Positions 6,703-12,527 of a stretch of 13,562 nucleotides of DNA are shown here, in pieces; position 1 is the stretch's first letter, and each line of letters opens with the position of its first letter. Location: contig JASICF010000588.1 in NCBI GenBank assembly GCA_030044775.1, positions 1-13,562 of the forward strand, in the 5' to 3' direction. This stretch comes from Candidatus Sulfotelmatobacter sp. GTDB taxonomy: Bacteria > Acidobacteriota > Terriglobia > Terriglobales > Acidobacteriaceae. The notes below the pieces were generated by a model. It was not told the origin of the DNA. It made no database searches and was given only the letters and a program-made list of their open reading frames with translations. The position numbers and the translations under genes were made by a program.

Positions 6703-6724
6703 CGCCAATCCAAACTCCAACAAC

Positions 6725-6823
6725 AATTTGTAATTTGTGATCGGTGACTTGTGACTTGAAAACCCTCAGAGGACCAAGGGTTTCAAATCGCCCGATCGCA
6801 AATCAAAAATCACAAATCAAAAA
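6725..6823 (-). repeat. Inverted heptamer array C (TTTGTGA-type units), pilC/pilB junction
   Basis: Left arm: AATTTGT at 6725 and again at 6732, GATCGGT at 6739, GACTTGT at 6746, GACTTGA at 6753. Centre: TTGAAAACCCT (6756-6766) pairs with AGGGTTTCAA (6777-6786) with one extra A, around the loop 6767-6776. Right arm, in reverse orientation: TTTCAAA at 6781, an 8-base unit TCGCCCGA at 6788, TCGCAAA at 6796, TCAAAAA at 6803, TCACAAA at 6810 and TCAAAAA at 6817. Both arms are about 42 bases and agree at roughly 30 positions when one is reverse-complemented. The right arm ends three bases from the TAA stop of pilC (6827-6829). Confidence 0.85.
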
Positions 6824-6826
6824 TTC

Positions 6827-8032
6827 TTAACGGGCTCCCTGCACTCCTAAGCTGAAGATCGGCAAATACAAAGAGATCAATACCCCGCCTACGAAAATCG
6901 CCATGATAATTAAAATGAGAGGCTCAATGAGCGCCATTGCGGCGCTCAGCGCCGTCTGCACATCTTCTTCGTAGAATTCGGCAACCGAATTCAACATCGC
7001 GGGCAAGGCGCCGGTAGATTCGCCAACTTCAAGCATCTCAACTGCCAGATCCGGAAAAATCTTCTGTTCTTCCAGACTCGCGGCTAATCCTTGACCTTCG
7101 CGGACTCTCACGCTGGCGCGGTCCACGCCTTTCAGAATGCGCCGGCTCGACATCGACGACCCTGCAGTTTCCATCGAGGGCACCAGGGGCAAGCCCCCCT
7201 GCAACAGGGTCGCCAGCATGCGGGAAAAAGTTGCAACCTGATGTTTTAAGCGTATATCGCCCAGCAACGGCAGGCTCAGAATTACGCGGTCGATCTGATC
7301 GCCGCCGCGATCGGTTTTTCTCCACTGCCAGAACAGAAAACCTCCCAGCACAGCTACGACCGCGAAAATAGGAAGATATTTCTGCGCGTTGACGCCCACC
7401 GCGAGCATGAACAGTGTGATTGACGGCAGTTTCGCATCCAGACTATTGAACAGTTCGGCAAACTTAGGCACAACATAGGTGAACAGAAACATCACCATGA
7501 TGGTGACCACGCTCACCAGCAGCGTGGGATAAATCAAAGACACCAGCAGCTTTTTCCGAAAGCTCATGGTCATCTTTTGGAAATTGATGTAGCGCGTGAG
7601 CACTTCGTCGATGTTGCCGCTCTTTTCACCTGCCATCAGCGTGGTGGTATAAATTCTCGGCACTGCGGGGTGAGTGGCAAACGCGTCGGAAAGCAGCTCG
7701 CCGCCCTTCACGCGCTCGCGGACATTCTCCAGAATCTGCCGGAGGTTGGCGTCCCTTTGCCGTTTGATCAGCAGTTCGAGAGCATTCAGGATGGGAAGCC
7801 CGGCTTTAATGAGCGTGAGGAATTGCTGGTTGAAAACCAGAAAAGTGCTCTGTTTCAGCTTGCGCGCGCTCCGCATGGTCAAGCCGGAGAGCAGTCCCTG
7901 GGGCTTGACCCAGTGGACGAGGTACCCTTGCGCAGCGAAGCGATCGCGCACTTCGGCCATCGAATAACCGTGCTCCACCTGCTGATGGGTGTGCCCGCGT
8001 TCGTCGGCGATTTTTACTACGAATTCCGCCAT
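6827..8032 (-). CDS. pilC: PilC/GspF-family inner-membrane platform protein
   Basis: 401 residues, the usual length. It is the polytopic platform that couples the assembly ATPase to pilin or pseudopilin extraction from the membrane. Two homologous T2SF domains are visible. The first, about 63-190, has FNQQFLTLIKAGLPILNALE. The second, about 265-390, has ATFSRMLATLLQGGLPLVPS. Membrane helices lie at about 165-190, 215-235 and 370-395, the family pattern of three. The N-terminal 55 residues (MAEFVVKIADERGHTHQQ and onward) form the short cytoplasmic domain. No clear Shine-Dalgarno precedes the ATG at 8032. As the first gene of the operon it follows a 283-base intergenic region that holds a 26-base palindrome, and it is separated from pilB by heptamer array C. 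Confidence 0.92.
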   Translation of the reverse strand: MAEFVVKIADERGHTHQQVEHGYSMAEVRDRFAAQGYLVHWVKPQGLLSGLTMRSARKLKQSTFLVFNQQFLTLIKAGLPILNALELLIKRQRDANLRQILENVRERVKGGELLSDAFATHPAVPRIYTTTLMAGEKSGNIDEVLTRYINFQKMTMSFRKKLLVSLIYPTLLVSVVTIMVMFLFTYVVPKFAELFNSLDAKLPSITLFMLAVGVNAQKYLPIFAVVAVLGGFLFWQWRKTDRGGDQIDRVILSLPLLGDIRLKHQVATFSRMLATLLQGGLPLVPSMETAGSSMSSRRILKGVDRASVRVREGQGLAASLEEQKIFPDLAVEMLEVGESTGALPAMLNSVAEFYEEDVQTALSAAMALIEPLILIIMAIFVGGVLISLYLPIFSLGVQGAR

Positions 8033-8237
8033 TGGTCAGACTTTGTCGGTAAGGACCGCCCCTGAATCTCCGCGCAAACCTTTATCGCTCAGTTTAGCAT
8101 TGCAGGTTTGGTCTCGTGCCTCGGATTGCAAAGAGTTAAAGCCCTTTCAGTATCGCAAGTAACCAAATTGAGCAACGCAACAAAGTGTTCCTCCCGCACT
8201 GCGGGCCGGACTCTCTGAGGTGAATCTAACACGTTAT
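8033..8237 (-). other. Leader/promoter region of the pilus operon (no gene)
   Basis: I see no credible gene here. The best promoter-like signal on the reverse strand is a weak extended -10, TGC-GATACT at 8157-8149, with TTGCTC at 8175-8170 fifteen bases upstream, a short spacer. A small hairpin CCCGC-ACT-GCGGG lies near 8193-8205. If this promoter is right, the leader to pilC would be about 110 bases. Confidence in the promoter itself is low. Confidence 0.25.
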
Positions 8238-8263
8238 GCATCAGCGACATATGTCGCTGATGC
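8238..8263. promoter_or_regulatory. Perfect 26-base palindrome upstream of the pilus operon (putative operator)
   Basis: The half-site GCATCAGCGACAT (8238-8250) is followed without spacer by its exact reverse complement (8251-8263). The core is GACATATGTC. The palindrome lies about 206-231 bases upstream of the pilC start and about 53 bases past the lolA stop. There is no T-run on either side, so an intrinsic terminator is unlikely. A spacerless palindrome is poor at forming an RNA hairpin loop and suits a dimeric DNA-binding repressor. The ACATATGT core resembles sites of BlaI/MecI- or PadR-type winged-helix repressors, but that is recollection, not a search. Confidence 0.6.
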
Positions 8264-8315
8264 GAACAGCAGCACTGGCGTTCAGGCCCCCAAACCACTT
8301 CCAATCGGACGACCT

Positions 8316-8996
8316 CTATTCCAGTCCTTCAATCGTCTCCGTCCCAGAAGGCGGTTTGAACTGGAACCAGCCGGCTGGAAGGGTTACATCGACCTTCTGA
8401 TCAGCAAAGCGGTATTCCGTCACCGATCCATCCACTCCCTGCATCTGGATGCGTACAATTTCGCGCTGAGGGTTCACTTCCAGCAGCATTTCACTGATCT
8501 GGTCCGCTAAGCCATGGGGGATGCCCCTCAATACCGCATCCCCGGTAATCCAAGGCGGCTGATCCGGTGCGAACGACAGGCCTTGTAACTCCTTTTCCAG
8601 CTGCGTCTTGCCTAACAAGAATTCCAGTGGCGAACGAAGGTCGCTGAGTCTGCTGGCGTCCGTTCGGCGCGCCTGATGGTCGGCAGGGACGTAGAACCAC
8701 GCATCTTTCCCATCGCTTACAAAAAGCTTTCCCTCTGGAGAACGATATTGCCAGCGCATCTTGCCAGGTTTTTTCAATCCACCTTTATCCAGCCAGAGCG
8801 TGCCGGTTTCGGTCCGCTCCATGCCCATACCGCGATAGATCTCGGTGAACTGCGCCTCGAGCGTGCGCAGGTGGTTGTAATGCTCATCGACGGCTTGGGC
8901 GAGATCGTGAACATTCTCGAGCGCGGCTGCCGGCACTCCGAGCGTGAGCAGGATCCATAGAACCAGGAGGAAAAAGGAGGGGCGAGATCTGTTCAT
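8316..8996 (-). CDS. lolA: Outer-membrane lipoprotein carrier protein LolA
   Basis: 226 residues. A signal peptide (MNRSRPSFFLLVLWILLTLG, cleavage near VPAAA/LE at about 25) sends it to the periplasm, where LolA carries lipoproteins from the LolCDE transporter to the outer membrane. The family signature is clear: LRTLEAQFTEIY (about 43-54), then KKPGKMRWQYRSPEGKLFVS with DGKDAWFYVP (about 75-104), and a C-terminal VTEYRFADQKVDVTLPAGWF with PPSGTETIEG. The ATG at 8996 has no clear ribosome binding site. Neighbours (Hsp15-like, TPR, adaptor) read in the same direction, but gaps of about 140 bases upstream and 283 downstream leave operon membership open. Presence of LolA supports a Gram-negative envelope. 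Confidence 0.9.
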   Translation of the reverse strand: MNRSRPSFFLLVLWILLTLGVPAAALENVHDLAQAVDEHYNHLRTLEAQFTEIYRGMGMERTETGTLWLDKGGLKKPGKMRWQYRSPEGKLFVSDGKDAWFYVPADHQARRTDASRLSDLRSPLEFLLGKTQLEKELQGLSFAPDQPPWITGDAVLRGIPHGLADQISEMLLEVNPQREIVRIQMQGVDGSVTEYRFADQKVDVTLPAGWFQFKPPSGTETIEGLE

Positions 8997-9138
8997 CCGT
9001 ACGATTCTACCCTCAGGGCGCTGGGCAGCTTCGCGATGATGCCGGTCATCTCAGCACCGCATATCGGGATGCACTCGCGGATTTCGATTCAGCTGCAACT
9101 CATCGATCCTGTTTAACGCTGCTGCTTTGTGTGAATGC
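8997..9138. other. Intergenic gap between the Hsp15-like gene and lolA
   Basis: 142 bases with no gene, terminator or promoter that I can defend. A weak five-base inverted repeat (GATGA/TCATC) occurs near 9035-9050. The lolA promoter, if any, should lie here. Confidence 0.3.
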
Positions 9139-9519
9139 TCATGCTCGACCCCGGAACTGGATAATTCTGCGGCGATCACGCTTCGATGGCCTTCCGGCGG
9201 GTAAGACTTCGAATTGCCTCATGGCCTTGCGCTCCGCGCTGACTTTCCGCCGCAATTCGTGGCTGGCATCGGTTTCGCGATAAAAAGTTTGCGCCACGGA
9301 GGCCGGTCCGCGGACTTCGCTGAGAAGCAGCACCACGATCTCAAAATCTCCGCTGTCGTTGGCGACTCGCAACACATCTCCCGCGCGGATTTCCCGCGCA
9401 GCCTTGGCGGGCTGTCCGTTGCACTGAATCCTGCCAAGCGTGCAGGATCGCGCGGCCAGAGAGCGCGTCTTGAAGAACCTGGCGGCCCAAAGCCATTTAT
9501 CAACGCGAACGGAGGTCAC
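9139..9519 (-). CDS. S4-domain RNA-binding protein, Hsp15-like
   Basis: 126 residues. An S4 RNA-binding domain fills about 3-65: VRVDKWLWAARFFKTRSLAA is nearly diagnostic of the Hsp15 (HslR) family, followed by RIQCNGQPAKAAREIRAGDV. A basic C-terminal extension (KVSAERKAMRQFEVLPAGRP and SKRDRRRIIQF) is also typical. In E. coli Hsp15 binds free 50S subunits carrying a stalled peptidyl-tRNA. The same role here is inferred from family membership. The start is GTG at 9519. The upstream codons offer no ATG, and no Shine-Dalgarno is evident. The gene begins 48 bases after the TPR gene and may be cotranscribed with it. Confidence 0.87.
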   Translation of the reverse strand: MTSVRVDKWLWAARFFKTRSLAARSCTLGRIQCNGQPAKAAREIRAGDVLRVANDSGDFEIVVLLLSEVRGPASVAQTFYRETDASHELRRKVSAERKAMRQFEVLPAGRPSKRDRRRIIQFRGRA

Positions 9520-9567
9520 AAGTGAGTGTCCGAAATAATCAGAGATTGTTTGCAGCCAGGCTGCGCG

Positions 9568-10575
9568 TCATTGAGCGACACGCCTCAACCCATCCTGAGC
9601 CAGCGTGTAATTGTGAGCCATGCCCAAAGCCGTGCGGTATTCCGCGGCTGCCGCCGATATGTTGCCTTGCCGCTCGAACAGTTCTCCGAGCATGACATGG
9701 GCCTTGAACGCAGGAGCTTCTTCGACTGTTTTGGTGGAGAGATAACGCCGCAGAAGCCTCACGCCCAGACCGTAATTCCGTCCGGTGCGCAGGATGATGC
9801 TCGCGCCATCGGACAGCGCCGCGGGATGATCCAGTCGGCTGGTTTCCAGAAAGCGCAAGGAACGATCCATGTCGTCCAATCGGCCTTTGCGGCTGTAGAA
9901 GCCCGCGAGATTGAGCCATTCGCGCGCTCCGCCGTGGCTGTCGGCGACTGCGGCTCGGTACTCGTGCTCGGCTGCCGCAATATCTTTATTCTTTTCGGCC
10001 AACCTTGCCTTGACCCAATCCGCCATTGCCGGATTCATTGATTCGATCCTATCGGCTTGGGCGAGCGCTTTATCCTCGCCTCCGCCGATGATTCCGGGCG
10101 CCTCCAGATAAAACTCCGCAAGATCGGTGCGGACTTCGCAGCTGTTGGGATCGAACGCAACGGCTCGTTCAAACTCGGCGCGAACTTTTTTCGCCAGGCC
10201 GACGGCGTGAATCAGACCGGCGTGATCGGCTTTCTCGCCATAGATGCGACCCAGCCAAAGATGGTAGAGCGCGTTGTCGGGATCGAGTTCGGTCGCTTTC
10301 TCGCAATTGGGGATGCCAACATCCCACGCGCCGAGTTCGAACTCCGCCCGGCAGAGCAGGTTGTAGGATTCTGCGTTTGGCGAAATCTCGATTTGGTGGC
10401 TGAGATCCTCTACCGCCTGATCGACTCGGCCGGCAGCGAGAAGATCCTGAGGAGTCTCCGACGCGAACGCTGCGGAAGCCGGCAGCAGCGCTAGCGTTGC
10501 CACCAGCCAACAACCCCGCGCGAGAAAAAACCTAAAATAACGACAAGAACGCAACATTGAACTAAACAACTCCAT
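9568..10575 (-). CDS. Exported tetratricopeptide-repeat protein
   Basis: 335 residues. A signal peptide with a basic stretch and hydrophobic core (RGCWLVATLALLPASAAFA) predicts cleavage near residue 38, so the protein should act in the periplasm. The mature part is a series of TPR-type helical pairs. The clearest are at about 66-100 (AESYNLLCRAEFELGAWDVG then ATELDPDN), at about 130-160 (FERAVAFDPNS), and at the C-terminus (HVMLGELFERQGNISAAAAE). No catalytic motif is visible; a scaffold role is likely. The ATG at 10575 lies five bases after the adaptor gene's end. An in-frame ATG at 10557 would also give a valid signal peptide. The close spacing indicates cotranscription and probably a shared process with the HlyD-type adaptor. 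Confidence 0.8.
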   Translation of the reverse strand: MELFSSMLRSCRYFRFFLARGCWLVATLALLPASAAFASETPQDLLAAGRVDQAVEDLSHQIEISPNAESYNLLCRAEFELGAWDVGIPNCEKATELDPDNALYHLWLGRIYGEKADHAGLIHAVGLAKKVRAEFERAVAFDPNSCEVRTDLAEFYLEAPGIIGGGEDKALAQADRIESMNPAMADWVKARLAEKNKDIAAAEHEYRAAVADSHGGAREWLNLAGFYSRKGRLDDMDRSLRFLETSRLDHPAALSDGASIILRTGRNYGLGVRLLRRYLSTKTVEEAPAFKAHVMLGELFERQGNISAAAAEYRTALGMAHNYTLAQDGLRRVAQ

Positions 10576-10580
10576 TTACT

Positions 10581-11834
10581 TTATTGCACAACTTTCACGC
10601 GAGCACCGTTGCTGAGCGCCTTGGTCGGATCCACCGAAGACAAAGCCACTACCGCATGGTCGGGAAGCCCGCTGGTAATTTCTACTCGAGTCAGATTCTG
10701 CAGCGAAACGTCAACGTCCTGGCGTTTCAAATGCCCATCCTCGACCTCATAAACATAGGGTCTGGCATCGTCCATGTGAACCGCCTCCCGTCGCAGCGTG
10801 AGGACGTCGTTGTGTTCGGCGGTGATGATGGTGACGCTCACATTGACATTCGGCAAAAGCCGGCGGTCATGATTATCGAGCGTACAAGTGATTTCTCCAA
10901 CATTACGAGCGCCGTGCAGCTTGATCTCGGAGGGAACGGCGGTAACAACGCCATCCCATATGCGTCCGGGCACCGCGTCCCAGGTGACTTCAATTTTCTG
11001 TGCGGAAGCGAGTCGCCCGATATCCGGCTCATCGACAAAAGTTCGAACCAGCATTTTCGAAAGGTCGCCTTCCTGCAGGAGCAAATCGCCGGTTTGCACG
11101 TAAGCTCCTTGTTTCACCGGAAGGGAGTACACGACTCCGTCGAACGGTGCGCGCACGGTAGATTTTTGCAGGGAATCTTCCGCGGCATCATAAGCCGCTC
11201 GCGCCTCCGATCCCTGTGCTTGAACCTTCGCGACCTCCGGCTGGGAATAACGGTCTTTCTTTTTTTGCTGTAACAAAGCGAGATCGGTTTGGGCCCGCTG
11301 CACTTGATCCTCCTCCGCCTTCACTTCGCCGGGTGAAGCGGCGCCTTCCTGTTCCAGCCGGCGCAAAGCCTGCAGGTTGCGCTGGTCGTAGGCCACGGTG
11401 TCGCGCGCGTTGACCAGTTGCGAATCCAAGGTAAGAACTTCTTCCCGCGTCCCTCCGGTTGTGACCTCTGCCTGGTCGGATTGTGCCGCTTTAATGCGCG
11501 CTTGGGCACGCGCCGCTTGGCTGCGCAGATCGGCGTCATCGAGTTGCAACAGAAGCTGGCCCTTCTGAACCCGGTCGCCCTCTTTTACATAAATGTGTTT
11601 GACGGTGGTTGCCACTGGCGAATGCGCCTCAAAATTTCTAATCGGCTCGATTTTGCCGTTGGTCGAAATCAGGCTCCGAATCGGCCCCCGCTCCACCTGA
11701 GTTGTGCGAACGCGCAGCGGCCCCTGGCGGGTGAAGACAGGAATCAAAGCCAGCACAACCAGTGCGCCGAGCGCGATCCATTTGCGGCTGCGGTGCGTTC
11801 CTGGCCGCCCATTCGAATTATGATTGGTCGCCAA
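10581..11834 (-). CDS. HlyD/MacA-type periplasmic adaptor (membrane fusion protein)
   Basis: 417 residues. There is an N-terminal membrane anchor at about 19-36 (WIALGALVVLALIPVF). The first lipoyl half is at about 66-100 (EAHSPVATTVKHIYVKEGDR). A long Ala/Gln/Glu-rich alpha-helical hairpin runs about 100-222, and the second lipoyl half is at about 227-255 (VRAPFDGVVYSLPVKQGAYV). Beta-barrel and membrane-proximal domains follow. This is the order of MacA/HlyD adaptors that bridge an inner-membrane ABC or RND pump to an outer-membrane channel. No pump or channel gene is in the window. The start is TTG at 11834: an in-frame TGA about 40 bases upstream and no internal Met before the membrane helix make it the only reasonable choice. 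It is followed closely by the TPR gene. Confidence 0.88.
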   Translation of the reverse strand: MATNHNSNGRPGTHRSRKWIALGALVVLALIPVFTRQGPLRVRTTQVERGPIRSLISTNGKIEPIRNFEAHSPVATTVKHIYVKEGDRVQKGQLLLQLDDADLRSQAARAQARIKAAQSDQAEVTTGGTREEVLTLDSQLVNARDTVAYDQRNLQALRRLEQEGAASPGEVKAEEDQVQRAQTDLALLQQKKKDRYSQPEVAKVQAQGSEARAAYDAAEDSLQKSTVRAPFDGVVYSLPVKQGAYVQTGDLLLQEGDLSKMLVRTFVDEPDIGRLASAQKIEVTWDAVPGRIWDGVVTAVPSEIKLHGARNVGEITCTLDNHDRRLLPNVNVSVTIITAEHNDVLTLRREAVHMDDARPYVYEVEDGHLKRQDVDVSLQNLTRVEITSGLPDHAVVALSSVDPTKALSNGARVKVVQ

Positions 11835-12048
11835 CCGATTATCTTTTCAGGATGCAGCAAGGATAACTGTAAGCACTAATTTACCACTGCAGCCACATGG
11901 CAGAACCACGCTTTACCTCTCCAGATGCTAACTTAGATGCGGGGCAGATATGACGGATGCAGTTGAATTTAAAGGCTGTGATGGCATCCGCGGGGGCCCG
12001 GAGCTACGTTGAAAGGTTAGAATACCCTCGAAACATTAGAATGCCGTC
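11835..12048. other. Divergent intergenic region between the adaptor gene and queF
   Basis: No gene is visible. It must hold the promoter(s) of the leftward adaptor operon and of queF. On the reverse strand TGG-TAAATT near 11878-11886 is a weak extended -10 candidate. An inverted repeat CGGATGC (11954-11960)/GCATCCG (11984-11990) with a 23-base spacer is present. Neither is strong. Confidence 0.3.
12018..12023 (+). promoter_or_regulatory. Candidate -10 element for queF
   Basis: TAGAAT matches TATAAT at five of six positions and lies 25 bases before the ATG at 12049. There is no good -35 hexamer, because the expected region is GC-rich. Treat as a weak candidate. Confidence 0.3.
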
Positions 12049-12450
12049 ATGGCTAAGCCCCCTCGCTATACTCCCGTGCACGCCGCTGCAGGGCTGGATG
12101 CCGAGTTTCCTGACATCGAGACTTGGCCAAATCAATTTCCCGGATACGAGATCGTGATCGATGATCCCGAATTTACTTCTGTTTGTCCCAAGACGGGCTT
12201 GCCCGACTTCGGTGTGATCACACTTCGTTACCAGCCTGCGAAACTCTGTCTCGAACTCAAGTCCTACAAGGAGTATTTGCACTCTTACCGCAATTTGGGA
12301 ATTTTTCAGGAAAACGTGGTCAACCGTGTTCTCGAAGACGTAGTGCGGTGCGCGAAACCGGTATGGGCTGAAGTGAAAGGCGATTTCCGTCCCCGCGGCG
12401 GAATTTCGACGACGGTAGTGGCGAAATGGCCGAGAGGAAAAAGTAGATAA
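12049..12450 (+). CDS. queF: NADPH-dependent 7-cyano-7-deazaguanine reductase QueF
   Basis: 133 residues, a short unimodular QueF of the T-fold superfamily. It reduces preQ0 to preQ1 in queuosine synthesis, in the cytoplasm. The catalytic cysteine Cys46 and acid Asp53 lie in FTSVCPKTGLPDFG. The QueF motif ELKSYK (69-74) for NADPH binding is followed by EYLHSYRNLGIFQEN. The C-terminal GDFRPRGGIST is conserved. Glu88 is at the substrate-binding glutamate position. The residue before it, His in the Bacillus enzyme as I recall it, is Gln87. The ATG is fixed by an in-frame TAG 12 bases upstream. There is no Shine-Dalgarno. No queC, queD or queE is in the window. Confidence 0.93.
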   Translation: MAKPPRYTPVHAAAGLDAEFPDIETWPNQFPGYEIVIDDPEFTSVCPKTGLPDFGVITLRYQPAKLCLELKSYKEYLHSYRNLGIFQENVVNRVLEDVVRCAKPVWAEVKGDFRPRGGISTTVVAKWPRGKSR

Positions 12451-12508
12451 CGAGCTTCTCCGACGGCTGAATGGTCATCGAAGAGCTCGACCTTCCCCTG
12501 ACCCATCA

Positions 12509-12517
12509 TGCTATATT
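12509..12517 (+). promoter_or_regulatory. Candidate extended -10 promoter before the MFS gene
   Basis: TGC-TATATT resembles the extended -10 of the Fe-S carrier gene (TGC-TATAAT). If used, transcription would begin about 12524, so the GTG start at 12528 would be almost leaderless. A TCGACC near 12487-12492 is a poor -35 with a long spacer. Confidence 0.3.
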
Positions 12518-12527
12518 CGCTACTCCC

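Noticed and set aside
3921..6823. CRISPR array
   Set aside because: The repeats are 7 bases long, degenerate and contiguous without spacers, and no cas gene is present.
8101..8140. Sigma-54 type promoter upstream of pilC (GGCACG...TGC on the reverse strand)
   Set aside because: The gap between the GG and GC elements is about 15 bases, whereas sigma-54 promoters need 10.
8089..8304. 71-codon minus-strand frame between lolA and pilC
   Set aside because: No ribosome binding site, no domain, and it runs through the perfect palindrome. More likely regulatory DNA.
9553..9565. GCAGCC-A-GGCTGC palindrome after the TPR gene as a terminator
   Set aside because: The loop is too short and no T-run follows on the transcribed strand.
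12009..12048. preQ1-like riboswitch before queF
   Set aside because: GG-TTAGAATA-CCC followed by an A-rich stretch recalls the preQ1-I layout, but the loop is too short, the A-rich tail with CUAA is absent and the stem does not pair well. A covariance-model search would be decisive.
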